Below the pieces are notes generated by a model that ran no database searches, was not told the DNA's origin, and was given only the letters and a program-made list of their open reading frames with translations. Position numbers and translations under genes: made by a program. A stretch of 64,000 nt of DNA from positions 821,671 to 885,670 of the forward strand of contig NC_088776.1 in the NCBI RefSeq assembly GCF_954871325.1. Reading direction: 5' to 3'. The stretch is from Gordionus sp. m RMFG-2023. Its lineage: Eukaryota; Nematomorpha; Gordioida; Chordodea; Parachordodidae. Below, in pieces: positions 33,056 to 45,184 of this stretch; positions within the stretch are counted from its first letter, which is position 1, and the number at the start of each line of letters is the position of its first letter.

Positions 33056-33151
33056 ATTGCAATTGTAGGCGAATTGGATCAACCGGAAATTGCTCCTACT
33101 TCGGACATTGTGATTGCCTCGATGGCTACTGGGGCAACAAATGCGAAAGAA
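33056..33151 (+). CDS. EGF gene 2 exon 3
   Basis: 32 codons, DCNCRRIGSTGNCSYFGHC and on to CLDGYWGNKCER; six cysteines. Acceptor AAATAAG, donor A|GTATAT. Confidence 0.7.
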
Positions 33152-33821
33152 GTATATCTTATAACTATTTATGCAAACATGCAACAGTTATAGCGTTAAC
33201 AAAACCGATTTAATAAATAACAGCTGTTATTATATTATTTCATAAACAAAGCTAGAATTTTATAAAGATAATATACAAATATAATCACCATATTTTGAAA
33301 ATTGAGATGCATCAAGTTATCTCTAACCCTAAAACCCACCTTTCTCTTGCTGGTAAAACTTGGGAAAGGGGGTAATGTTGTCGTTATTAGAATGAGCGGC
33401 TATTGGGGGCTTGATTGACATCGAAACTTTAGGAAATAACCTCAAAATTCTTTAAAGATTTTTTTAAAGATTTATAGGTCATGAAAAATTAAACCTCCTA
33501 GTGACCCCCGAGATTAGGGTTAAACCTGTGGTTTCGCGTTATTTGTAAAATATGTAGAAGTATAACTCTTAATTTAATAAAATTTCAATAACGATTATCC
33601 ATAGCGATTCACAAAGCTAATTATATCAGTTTCTATGGTAGCCTTCTAGCCAAAGAGCTATCATAGACAACGCTTACGTCCCTTTTTCATTTTTGTTTCC
33701 CTGCGTCACACATAATTATCTAATTTAGAATAGATTTTTTTATTTTAAATAAACGATCAAATCTATTTATATTATATATTTTATTTTCTCTTTTTATCAT
33801 AAAATAATATTGAAAAATAAG

Positions 33822-33911
33822 GATGCGATAGTAACTGTCCTTTGATTAAGTGCAATCTTTATGGCCAGTGCATATGTGGAGATTTTATGTACGGACAATA
33901 TTGTGACAGAG
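33822..33911 (+). CDS. EGF gene 2 exon 4
   Basis: 30 codons, CDSNCPLIKCNLYGQCICGD then FMYGQYCDR; six cysteines and one extra codon relative to gene 1. Donor G|GTAATA. Confidence 0.7.
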
Positions 33912-35759
33912 GTAATATGTTAAATATTAAAATATATATTAAACCTCCATGTTAAATAGTACTATGTGTCACTCATAAAGTAACGTCATTACATTTTGCG
34001 CTACCCTGTAAAAGTAGTAAGGTCGTTGTTTTGTAACATGTTACTATTAAGGTATTTATAAAATATTTTTTTTTAAATACTAAATAAATTACCTGGGCAC
34101 TCATTAAACTGTTCTTGTAAATATAAATTACATATAGTGTTGAATATTCTTAATTGTTATTCAATTTATTTATTTTTAAAATTATGTTTTTCCAAATATA
34201 TCTCAAGAGCTAGAAGAATTTAGTCATATCAGAGATTTTCTTGAACCTAACCGGGCAGCATCTGCGAAAGATCTTTTAGGGGTCCGTATGGCAATTCTTT
34301 TTCAAAACATAGAATTATTATATAAATTTACATCTTATTTCCTTCACAAACAAATATTATGCGCTGGGGCCAGATAACCAAGCCTGTTCAAAGTTTTGCC
34401 AACCGATCCTAAGAATCTTTTTTAAAAATCTTTTAGGATATGGTGGGGCTAAAACTGGCCTTATTGATTTTTAAATTCTATCCATATAAATTTATGAACA
34501 GTTATGTTTTCCTCCATTAGAATTCAAGTAAATCTAAATTTAAGAACATAAAATAATGAATATTTTTTTAGAAAAATAATAATGCGCTGTGCACGTTGAC
34601 ATTCTCATCAACCAGGTGATATTTCATTATGCCAGCTTGTGGTTCTCCACAAATTCTTAGCTTTTTTTTTCAAATTTCTAATCATTATATTTTTTTCTGT
34701 TGTTCTTACCTTTTCATGCATCTTCTCTCTTGGATCCGGCTTAACTTTATCTATTAAAGTCAGTACAGTGGTGCGTCTGCACAACATATGTTCTCCCTGT
34801 AAATGCTTTCTGGAACTATGCACAATATTTCTAAATGTCATCAATATTTATATTAAAACTTAGGGAGCACTAGTAAAAATTCTCACAGCGACCTTACATT
34901 TTTAATATTTGTACCTATTCTCCCTAGCCCAGATATGGTTTTACTATTATCTCTTTATTGTATTTACTTTTGTAGAACGATTTTTAATACATGGGATGCA
35001 AATTGCACATTATAACTCACTACTCTTCTAATATATCCCAAAGTGAACCCCCTTTACTCAGCTTATTTCCACAACTGTTGTCATTCATTAAAAAATTTTG
35101 ATTATCCCCATGTTTTCTTGGAAACTATAACATTTGACATTATTTGCTTTATCCCTTGACTCTCGTGGTAATCTTCCACACTGCATACAATCATCTGGTA
35201 TATATCCAAAGTACGTTTCTATATTTATCATTTTTAACCTGATTCTTCATACCAAATTTCTGTACTATATATACAGTGTTATCCTGGTTCGTTCTCTGCT
35301 TCTTCTTCGAATAATGTAATTTCTAAATAGAACTTCTATTTTCAATTATTCACATTTGGCACCGCAAAGTAATTGGTCGCGAAATACGTTCATCCAAAGC
35401 TTCGTCATGTATTAGTTACAAACATTTTCCAAAATTCTTTTTCTTTTCTAATTTTTCTAATATTTCGGGATGAGGCGCTATCAGCTGCTTAGAATATGCT
35501 ATTAAACTTTTTTCTAAATTCTTCCTATATTAACTCATTTCCAACTCTTTACAAACAATTGGCAGGTGCCAATGACATTCGATGTATAATATATTCTATG
35601 CCAATCAAATATTAATATATTCAATATATTTTTTATTTGATAGATCATTTACGCATAAATTTAATTTAAATATTTTGTAATATAAATTATATAAAAATAA
35701 ACATATCCCTACTACATACCTAAACCTTTTAATTTAATTTGTATTTATTTATTTATTAG
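33912..35759 (+). other. Intron 4 of EGF gene 2 with 1.2-kb insertion
   Basis: About 34200-35430 has no counterpart in gene 1. Its minus strand shows a 70-codon open piece near 34620-34844 (KKKAKNLWRTTSWHNEIS) and others near 35150-35230, suggesting a decayed transposon gene read right to left. I could not assign a family. Confidence 0.4.
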
Positions 35760-35843
35760 TCTGCCACTGTGATCGTAATGTTTCGTCTGGCTGTGATATG
35801 TATGGTCGTTGTTTATGCAAAATTATCCCTGACAATGAAACAT
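35760..35843 (+). CDS. EGF gene 2 exon 5
   Basis: 28 codons, VCHCDRNVSSGCDMYGRCLC then KIIPDNET; five cysteines, no sixth. Donor T|GTATTT completes Tyr with exon 6. Confidence 0.65.
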
Positions 35844-38800
35844 GTATTTAATTTATATTATATATATAATTAGTCTTGTACACAGAGCCGTGATAAAAAG
35901 ATTCACCCCCCCCCCCCGCTTAGTAGGAATCAACACCCCTTTCTTAAAAAGTTTATGCCAGGTGCTAAATATTTTGAACTGCTTTTTTTGGGGAAGCATT
36001 TATCTCCATATATCCTTCCGTATGAAAATGGGGGGGGGGGGGGGCTCTAAGGGGTAGGATTAAAATATGGAGGGGGAAGAGTAAATCTGGGTATGTTGCC
36101 TCCTTTTTTTTATCTCTCATGATGATGCTGACAGATTGTAGTAAATGAAACACAAATTTGCCTTCTTATTGAATTGTTTTTCCATAAAAACATATTTTCA
36201 TAAATTATAAAACAAATACCAATCTTGGCTCGGTTTTGTCTCTTTATAAAATAAATATCTTGAATTTTTTTGGTCTAATTGCTTATTCGTGATGTTATTG
36301 CACCATAAAATAGATCTACAAATGTTACTATCGATGTTATTGTATCAAACCCTCTCTCCACCCGTGTTAGATAGCATTGGGAATAAGGTCAGGTCACCTT
36401 AAAGAAGTTATATTCTTACTTCCCCCCCCCACAAGCCCCCCCTTTCCCTCCCTAGAAAATTTGAACAATTTGTTTTTTTTAGGAATGACCTATTCATAAA
36501 TATGATATTATACTTAATATAGCCTAATTCAGTCATTTATTAAAAATTATAATTATAATATCAGCTGTTTGTACAGGAATAATTATATTTTAAAAATGAC
36601 GAACCAATCATTATTAGGATTATGGAAAAATATCTTCAGACTATTCACTAAAGCAGGACCAATCATTTGAAGACATCTTTATTTTAAAATGCAATAAGGC
36701 TCATTTTAAAATAAACGGCTAAATCACGGGGTTGTTTTCGATATTCTTATATGTCATATCCTGAAACACAGAACTCTAGGTGGCGGCAAAAATATGGTTC
36801 ATCTTGGGTCGAACCCAGAACTAGAATTAATAATACTCTCAGTAAAGGTCTGGCCATAAGACCAAGTGGGCATTTTGCCACGTGACCACGAGAAAATGTC
36901 GATCATGGAAGCCATTCAGGAAAAAAAAATGGAAAAAAAAGAGGCCGATCAGAAATAATATATATTTATTTTTTTTTACTATATATAAGTTATGACTTTT
37001 CTTAGGAGTTAGAGTTATCATATTTCCTTTAAAAGCATTTTAGAATATTATATTAATTTATTAATTAAAGTCAAATTTTGATTAAGTTATTAATGCTGTT
37101 ATAGTAAAATTAGAAATTTAGTATTATAAAAAGGAGATAGGTCACATACTAATATATAGTATAACACAGCAGTTGAAATAGATGACTAAAGGAGATTGCT
37201 AAGTCTATTTCATGTGCTCACGACACCATCCTGGGGAACGCGCAAAAAAGACCTTCAATAGTTATATAATTATGACAGCTTATTCCCGATCTCTATAAGG
37301 CAAAAACAAACTTATCAGTAGCTAAATCTTTAACTGAGAATCCAAGAAAATTTAAAAAGTTAAACCCTCTTTGATTAAAAAATTGAAAATTTATGAGCTT
37401 GGAGAATGATTGAAGATGCCAAGTCTTCTGTATCTCAACTCCAATTCTAAATAAAGCTTTTAAAAATGGATACATGAAGTCCTAAAAACTCGAATAAGTC
37501 TAACAAGGAGGATGTATAAGTGATGAATCTAATGATGAACCTTTATGAATAGTATAGCAACTATTATTTTCGGTGAATGAAGAGCTTATAACTAATGTGC
37601 AATATTTGCAAATTTTTTTTTACTCTTCTTTAAATTTTTTATTTTAATAAAATAAATAAAAAGTTATACAATTAGATAATGTATTGAAAAATTACTACAT
37701 GAATTTTCTTCATCTCCCCATATGTATAAAGGTTTAATAGTAAGGTTAACGAAAATATTTATGATATAATTTGTGTTGTGAGGTATCTAATAAACGTTGA
37801 AATATGACAAGATAAAATAGTAACTCCAACAAAGTAATCAATGCTTAATATGTATCTATAAAATTCTTTGATGCTATGATATGCACAGACAACCAGAGTT
37901 TAGCACGCTACTTAATAGTTAACGGCTACCGTTATAAAATGTAACTCCTAAGTTACCATCGCTTCTTCAAATTAAAGCTAACAGTTATGTTATCTTATTT
38001 AGAACCATGTAACAGTTACAAAAAAGTTTTGCGTTACATACTATTAAAAATGAGAATAAATGAAAATAGAAAAAATGCGATTATGCTGTTTGGTTTTTTT
38101 TAAATTTACAAATTTGAAGGGATATAACAGGATTGGTAAATATATATATTGTAATGATTATAAATATTTATATTTTTGGATATTTATGCTGTTTATTTAT
38201 TTTAAAATGATGGATGCGATATAGGATTATTTCAATTTATCTCTCTGTATATAAACTGTGGAAATAAATAAAAAAAGAGTAAATTTTATCAGTTCTATCT
38301 TGTAAATTAATATGATGTTACAATTTTTTTTTTTTTTTTAAATGACGATGTTTTTAAAATGAAACGTTAAAATAATTTATTTTTTCACAAATCGTTTACA
38401 AAATTTATTTTTACCAAAATACTATCGTCCTCCTCCTTCCTATACTGAAAATTATTTACTTTTTTCAATGGTATTAATTGTTTAAAATTAAACACCATAT
38501 ATTAACTATATTCCACAATGAAAATATTTCAAAATGAAGAAATCAAATTAGCAGTTCTATTGAATTTCCCTTGTATTCTGCTATGCTATATAAGTGATAC
38601 AATCAGAAATTCCATTTTAACGTTAAATATATTTTTAATTTTGAAATAATCACTTTAAAAAAATAGTAAAAATGTTTTACATGTATGAACCAGATTATAA
38701 AAATTTCGTTAGGTCGAAAAAAAAATGATTAACAGTGATTTATATTTAGATTTGTAATTGATAAATTTCTATGGGGAATTTAACGGAAAAATTATTTAGG

Positions 38801-38920
38801 ATGTTGAGTCTAACAAGATTTTTGCATGCTTTATCACCCAAGAAATTAAATTTTATATCGACCAATTCCTTTTTTTTTTATGAAAATATTATTTTAATAT
38901 ATTTATGTTTTTATCAATAG
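35844..38920 (+). other. Intron 5 of EGF gene 2
   Basis: 3.1 kb, no gene. First part (to about 36800) and last part (from about 38660) align with intron 5 of gene 1; about 36840-38650 is extra and AT-rich with nothing recognisable. C and G runs near 35908, 36027-36042 and 36422. Confidence 0.55.
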
Positions 38921-39010
38921 ATCCTAGTTTGTGTCCCGACAATAAATTTTGTGATGAACATGGAGAATGCAATTGCAAAGATTGGAAATATATGTCTCGA
39001 TGTGATCGAG
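38921..39010 (+). CDS. EGF gene 2 exon 6
   Basis: 30 codons, PSLCPDNKFCDEHGECNCKD then WKYMSRCDR; five cysteines. The turn Gly is Met here (KYMSRC against KYGPQC). Confidence 0.7.
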
Positions 39011-39438
39011 GTTATTTATTTTATCCAATTGTATAAGTGTTAGGGGTGATAGGAGGAAATCTTTAAAACTTAAGTTCATTTATAATGGCGCGTTTAAATT
39101 TCCCCGAAAGATGAGATTGTGCCATAAAAAAATCATATTTCAGCATGAGCACCTATCCCTCTGGAATATCTGACAGTTTTTGCCACGGAAAACTTTGGAA
39201 CAACCTTTAATTTATATCTAAATATACCAAATATAGAAACTTTATATAAAATATGACTCCGGGTAAGATCAATTCCCTGCATGGATGATATAATTTTTTT
39301 TCCCTCAAATTTGTTGAATTCCGAGTCGACGGATACATATACTCCTGGCTAAAATCCTGCTAAAAATATATCTAAAATCCATATATTTATATTTTTTTTT
39401 CAACAACTCTTAAAAAAAAATTACAATAACAAAAATAG

Positions 39439-39531
39439 AATCCACTTGTAATAGGAGTAATTCGATCTCGCCGTTTGTCACAGGAGGTTGCATCTGTAAA
39501 GAGGGTTATTATGGCCAAAATTGTGAATCAG
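39439..39531 (+). CDS. EGF gene 2 exon 7
   Basis: 31 codons, STCNRSNSISPFVTGGCICK then EGYYGQNCES; four cysteines. Donor G|GTCCAA is weak beyond GT, compared with GTAATA in gene 1 and GTACAA in gene 3. Confidence 0.68.
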
Positions 39532-39806
39532 GTCCAATATTCTTTTTCCATAAATATTATTATAATTTATCTAAAATTTGGTCTGAATCACGGTTCTAAA
39601 CCGATCTTTATAAAAATAAAATCAGTTTTAGGGACCTACCAGTGAAAAAAACACCCCTTACATTCTATAATTTTCTTAGGAGTTACAAAAAAAATATACG
39701 ATACTAGATAAAAAAAAATAGATATTTTCTTTTAAAAAGAAAGCTTATACGCCAACGTTAATAATCTATATAAATTTTCTTTGAAAAAAAAAAACTACAT
39801 CAAAAG

Positions 39807-39908
39807 AATGTCCCACTCATTGTCAAAATTAGTTCTGGCACAATAGCTGCAGGTACAATGGTGCCTGCAATTGTAGACCACACTATTATGGATCGAGATG
39901 CCAAAACC
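39807..39908 (+). pseudogene. EGF gene 2 exon 8 with premature stop
   Basis: Same 102-base length and phase as in genes 1 and 3, with ECPTHCQN then TAG (39830-39832), then FWHNSCRYNGACNCRPHYYG in frame. One base (C to A at the second codon position) explains it. Confidence 0.75.
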
Positions 39909-39979
39909 GTAAAAAAACGAATAAAACTAATTTTAACGCATTTATATATATATATATATATATTATTTTATAAATTTAG

Positions 39980-40146
39980 AGTGCAACTGTACAGGGAATA
40001 CGTACTGCGATTATAGAGGCAGTTGTAGGATATCTAGATTGGGACATAATTACTATTTTGTTCGCAATGTATACAATACAGTTTTAAAAATAAAACAATC
40101 ACTTCTCCTTTTTACTAATCATCACTTCATATATTTCCATATATGA
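39980..40146 (+). CDS. EGF gene 2 exon 9 (terminal)
   Basis: Acceptor AAATTTAG. CNCTGNTYCDYRGSCRISRL then an AT-rich tail to TGA at 40144-40146. AATAAA near 40089 lies inside the frame, so the tail after about residue 35 may be read-through of former 3' flank. Confidence 0.55.
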
Positions 40147-40539
40147 TATCTCTCCCCTCATTATTTTGATCTATCCCCTGTCATTTGATTCGTTTTTTCC
40201 TTTCTTTTATGTTCATTTCATTCATTCAACGCTGTTCTCATTCTACTATCTCGCTATCGAATTATTCCCTACAATCCTAATTCAAGCTTTGTAATCACTT
40301 GTGTCCAGGTTCTAATTATTTTTCTATACTCTCGGCATTTGACTTACTCTTACTCGTACACCAATGCTATGATTCCTTTCTTAGATTCATCATATTTCGA
40401 CTACTGTAATTCATTTATTCATCAATCCCATATATATTCTATTCCTTTTCTATTTACATTCTCTTTCTCCCATCTGTTGTGTCCATACGTTTATCATATT
40501 ATTATCATTCATCGATTCTTGTGTCTTTGCCCCATTTCA
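40147..40539. other. Pyrimidine-rich non-coding stretch
   Basis: T/C-rich 3' flank of gene 2; overlapping frames around 40339-40800 are composition artefacts, rich in Phe, Ser and Tyr. Confidence 0.5.
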
Positions 40540-41660
40540 CTTCAATTCAATCTATTTGTTATTTCGTACTGCAACGTTTGCTCTTTTTACTTCCAATTCC
40601 TCTGTCATTTCTTTTATTCCGTCTACTTTCCTTTTCTTCTCTAATTATTCTCTATTTTACTGTTATTTATTATGTTTATCTTATATTTTCACGTGTGATT
40701 CTTATTTTTACAATATTGAACGCTTTTTTTGGGTATGAAGTATTAATTAATAGTATGTTTTGTTTTAATGAGGATAAATGGGAGGGGGGGGGGGGGGTCT
40801 AATTTTTTCTTATATAGATGCTAGATTTACTTACTTGTAATAATGATTTCAATATAGCCATTTTTATATTTGTTAATAGGAATCACGTGCATGAAAGAGA
40901 AGCAGAGTTCAAAGGAAATAATAATATGGATCAAAATATTTTGGGAATTCATTATTATTTTATAATCATAATAATTTTTTATTCTAATATATTTGTCAAA
41001 ATTAAAAGCATATAATATTTTATATTGGCACAAAAATGGGAATTCTAAATAAATTAAAATTTGCAGCTTTCATATTCCAATTCGATTAAATTCACTGACA
41101 CACAATACCTACCTAGATAGACTAGTGATTCATTCATTAAAATCTATTTCTAAAGTATTGTTGAATATAAATCAGATAGGTGGGGTCACATATGATATTT
41201 TTTATAAATGAATAACTTTTAAAGTTTCTTAAAATTTTAATAATAAATTTATCACATATTGGAAACCCAAAAATTAGCGTCACCATGATTCTCATTGATA
41301 CCCAACATATGTTGGATGGAAAATATCTTCAAACATTTTTTCCATATTTTGAACAAAAAATCTTTGAAGATCACCAAAATTGAAGAATATATAAAAGATT
41401 TTTTACAAAAAAAATATTCGGAATTTTAGGTAAAAATTTTTTTTTATAATTCTGTTTGGGTATTTCTAAATATTTTTTTTTCCTCATTTATCTTCAGGTA
41501 TCAAAAACTTTTGAAGATTTTTTTATTTTGAAGAGAATCTCAAACTCTACATTTAAAATGATTGAAATGTCAGTCAGGTAGTATTGGCATCATTGACTAA
41601 GAATTTGGAATAATAAGAGATTATTTAACGTTTTGATGATCGATTGATTAAATTCTAAGC
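40540..41660 (+). repeat. Duplicated flank block X, copy 3
   Basis: Partner of 23940-25070, following gene 2 as copy 1 follows gene 1. G run at about 40783-40797. Confidence 0.7.
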
Positions 41661-41705
41661 AGACTAACTTCCCCTGTACACCACATATCTCGGACACCCC
41701 TATAC

Positions 41706-41905
41706 TAGTGTTATTAAACGGCTCGTTTTGAGCCGATTTTTTAAAACGGCGCTAACTCAATATTTTAGCCAAAAAAATATTGCATAAGTCTGGATATTTC
41801 GATAATATATGTCTAGACCTTTGTTCCTTCTATGAGAAAAATCTTCAGGCTTACGTAATATTTTTTGGATGAAATATTGAGTTAGCCGTTTAAAAAGACC
41901 ACCCT
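41706..41905. mobile_element. MITE of the GTTAAACGGCTC family
   Basis: Left end TAGTGTTATTAAACGGCTCG; internal GTCTAGACCTTTGTTCC and TTGAGTTAGCCGTTT. Right terminal repeat is cut short. Confidence 0.7.
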
Positions 41906-42387
41906 ATAATTTATGGCGTAATTGCCTGAGATTTACATAATATTCTTTTCTTTGGATAACATTATTCATTGCGCGATTAGCTAACACTCAGGTTGAATTG
42001 GATGCCATAGGAGAAGCCCAGTTATCCTGATTTTTTAGCCAATTTAATAAAGTCCTTTGGGGTTTGAATTAATTATTTGAGTGAATAATAATTAACAACT
42101 ACTATTGTACAAAAAAAATGTTTAAAAATTATCATCTGAACCTGATACCCTCTAAAAATGCCTGTTAGATGTTAAATCTAAAGAGAGTTTTACTCCCAGT
42201 TTCATAGGGAGAAGAAGTTGAAAACAAATTTGATCCTTTTCTAAAAGGACGGTATTATTGTCCCATCAATTATATTGATTGCGTCATATCCTTGCCCACG
42301 ATCAGAAAATAGAATGGAAAAGTCCGACTTTCGGGTTCTCTCAATCTTTGGGGAGTGGAAATTCCCCTTCCGAATTGTAGAGATTAA

Positions 42388-42552
42388 TGTTGTTAAACGG
42401 TTCGATTTGGTCCGATTTTTGAAAACGGCGATTTTAGCAGAAATAAGAATATGTAAGGTTGAAAATTTTGCTCATAGATTCTCAAAATGTTAGGAAATCC
42501 ATTTGCCAAATCTCGTTAAAATCGACCTAACCCTTGCCGTTTAACCAACATA
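42388..42552. mobile_element. MITE of the GTTAAACGGCTC family, short copy
   Basis: TAATGTTGTTAAACGGTTCG at the left and GCCGTTTAACCAACATA at the right; internal GAAAATTTTGCTCATAGATT. Confidence 0.65.
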
Positions 42553-43462
42553 TTGTATCCTCCTGAGCCCAATTTTAAGCGCCACAGGGGGAAAAGGGAA
42601 TCCCCCCCCCTTCGAAAATTTCCCTTATTCTCGTAAATTTACTTTTATTAACCACCCCCCCCCCCTCCCTTCCTCTCAAACCACACCTTAGCCCTTTTTT
42701 TTGAAAATTAGTTTAAATTTTTTTATAAAAATGTTATAGATTTTTTTTTAGCTAACAATCTCAAAATGACCTCTTTTTTAGGTATTTTTTTTTAATAAAA
42801 TACGAAGTATTTAGGGTAGGGGGGAATTCTATCCAAATTTTTTATGGACTCGAGTCCCTTAACCCCCCCCCCCTCTCTTATCATACTCTAATGGCGTTAA
42901 ATACAATTTTTTTTTTTTACTTATAAACAATAATTTGAGAGAAATAAATAAGCAATTTAAAATAATGACTTATAATTCAAAATTTTGTAAAAGGCATTTT
43001 TATATAAAAATTCCAATGACATAAGTCATTGAAAAATTCAAACTATTCTTCAAATTCACCAAGGTCCGGCCTCAATAGGTGATCTAATCCATTAAAATTT
43101 ATGGTAGATAACCCAAACCTAAGAATGGTCTTCCCTCCCCCCCTCCCCATCCCTTTACAAAAATCTAAACTACGCCTTTGCATATACTAGTTTGCATCTT
43201 ATTAATGCACAGGAATCTAAATAGAATTAATTTATTTCACAAAATTGAATATCATACTTCAAATAAAATATTTATGCCGGCCCGGCCCGTATTTTTAAAA
43301 ACGTATGATCAGCTCTTAACCGAAATTATTTTTTTTTTAAAAACTTGGTCCAGGCCGTCTATCTCTATTTTCAACAAAAAAATTTTCGTTCTCCTTAATA
43401 AATATAATTTGATTTGATAAAGTCTTTAAACTATATATTTTTTTGAAATTTTCTGAAGAGTA
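42553..43462. other. Non-coding stretch
   Basis: C-rich runs near 42602, 42652, 42863 and 43137, and a GCCGGCCCGGCCCG fragment at 43275-43290 from the GGCCCG-rich MITE. Nothing coding. Confidence 0.5.
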
Positions 43463-44670
43463 GTGGATTTCAATAATTTTTTTAACTCACTTACCACCTT
43501 CCTTAATAATATAACTACTAAAGATATTCCCACATTAGCTCATCAAATTATATTTGGAGCTAACTTGATAGCTTTTGAAAAACCTAATGTCCGCCCAATC
43601 GCAAGCCGTTTATTTTTAAGACGCCTGATAGCAGCAAAAAAAAAAAAATTCGATACTCCTGCTAGGCAAACACCAATTAGGATGCGGAACTAAAGAAGGC
43701 GTAGATATAGGCTCCCACTGCTTACGAATCTACAATAAACTCCGTTTTATTTAAAATTGATTTTAAGAATGCTTTCAATACAATATCTCGTCCCTCTGCA
43801 CTCGAATCTTTTTTCGATAATGTCCCCCAATATTCGCGATTCATAGACATCTGCTATAACAATAGCACTCCCCTCATCTTTAATGGTAGCGTTATATACT
43901 CTGAAGAGTGAGTACAACAGGGCGACTCCCCTCCCGGCCCTATTCTTTTCTGCTTAGCTCTTCATAATATGATGAAAGATCTTAAATCTGATTTTGATCT
44001 CGACATAAACCTTTGGTACCTTGATGATGGCACGCTTTGCGGTAATCCACATCAAATAAGTAAACCCTTAACTATCTCGAATGCTCTAAAATAGGTTTAG
44101 AATTAAATAAAACTAAAACTGAAATATGCTCCCTCAATCCCGAGATTCCCTTAGATTTATTTAATGATAATGAATAGACTAGTATCAAAAAAGAAGATAT
44201 CCAACTATTAGGCTCTCCATTACTTAATAATAATATATCCGAAAAAATTATCGATAAAACTTTTTCTGAGATGCAAAACTTGGAAAACATCAACCAAATT
44301 CCATCGCACCAGCTTTTTTACTTATTAAAAAAGTGTTTATATCTTCGCAAAATCTTACATCTCTTCCAACCATCCTCCTCATTCACCTCAAAATTTTTCA
44401 TTCAACACAATATTCGCTTAAAGACCTTTATTCCATCTCCGGCATAAAGCAATTAATATAATCATACATAACGCTTTTAATAAGGCTAAAATATCCAACA
44501 TCCTTGAACCTCAACCTCTCATTACAAGACGGCCTCAGTCCCAAAGGCTTACCTGCACACCCTGGTCCAATGGAAAATCCCTTATTTGGGATGCAACCTG
44601 CGTATCATCCTTTCCTTCATCAATTAATACACCTCTTACTTGTGGGGAAAATAAAAAAATTAATAAATAT
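43463..44670 (+). pseudogene. Reverse-transcriptase element relic, copy 4 (fullest)
   Basis: Plus-strand motifs in order, across several frames: IIFGANLIAFEKPNVRPIAS and LFLRRLIAAKK (43545-43640), KIDFKNAFNTI (first catalytic Asp, near 43760), QQGDSPPGPILFCLALHNMM (43912-43975), LWYLDDGTL (catalytic pair near 44020), LELNKTKTEIC, LLGSPLLNN, HQLFYLLKKCLYLRKILHLF, then after an apparent internal deletion ISNILEPQPLITRRPQ and WSNGKSLIWDATCVSSF, ending TAA at 44678-44680. Same family as the three minus-strand relics. It has a reverse-transcriptase core of the LINE kind with a C-terminal domain, no LTRs and many frame breaks. The element's integration nuclease may be that C-terminal domain (inference). 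Confidence 0.75.
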
Positions 44671-44680
44671 ACAAAATAAA

Positions 44681-45184
44681 TAACTTTTTATTTCAGCCAA
44701 TAGTTATTTCAACTAACGGCAATTTTTCACATACATATATTTTTTTTTAAACTTTATCACGAAAATTTTTTGGCATAACAAACGAAAATCGCTAATCCTT
44801 ATAAATAAAGACTTCAATTATAAATTTTTAAACACAATTATACTTGCTTTTTAGGTACATTTTCATTATTAAATTAAGCTCTTTTTAGAGCCTTCGATAC
44901 TATTAATATATTTTTTTAATTAGTAATTTTATATATTTTTACATATTTTAATAGAGTTGTTTTAATATTTGTGTTTTATCATTTTTTTTTAAATTATACC
45001 ATACCAATATTATTTTACAATATAATAAAATACAATTTAATATGTTCCAGAATTTTCCAGCAAACATTCCAATCTTAATGATTTAATTAGATATAATAAC
45101 AAATATTTAATTTTACAAAACATTTATTGAGCGTTGCATGAATTTTAGATGGAGAGTGCAAATTATTTATTTATGCTTTTTTAA
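44681..45184. other. AT-rich non-coding stretch
   Basis: Nothing recognisable. Confidence 0.5.

Larger units (their letters stand above)
32052..40146 (+). pseudogene. EGF gene 2: paralogue of gene 1 with an in-frame stop
   Basis: Exons 32052-32120, 33056-33151, 33822-33911, 35760-35843, 38921-39010, 39439-39531, 39807-39908 and 39980-40146, all phase 1 and all alignable with gene 1. First exon is either 28545-28590 (intact, B type) or 29379 (broken). Exon 8 carries TAG at 39830-39832, where gene 1 has TCG and gene 3 has TCT. As read, translation would stop after about 180 residues and lose the last two modules. The other exons keep frame and cysteines, so decay is recent, or the shortened secreted protein is still made. 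Its introns have gained 1-2 kb insertions at about 34200-35430 and 36840-38650. Confidence 0.7.

Noticed and set aside
34639-34863. Hydrophobic 74-codon plus-strand frame
   Set aside because: Opposite-strand shadow of the decayed minus-strand frame in the intron 4 insertion.
36795-36905. Possible tRNA or tRNA-derived SINE (GGGTCGAACCCAGAAC resembles a T arm)
   Set aside because: No acceptor stem, A box or cloverleaf could be formed around it; the related segment near 16375 is no better.
40339-40802. Overlapping open frames rich in Phe, Ser and Tyr
   Set aside because: Pyrimidine-rich strand bias keeps stops out; the homologous block at 23940-24190 does not keep the frames.
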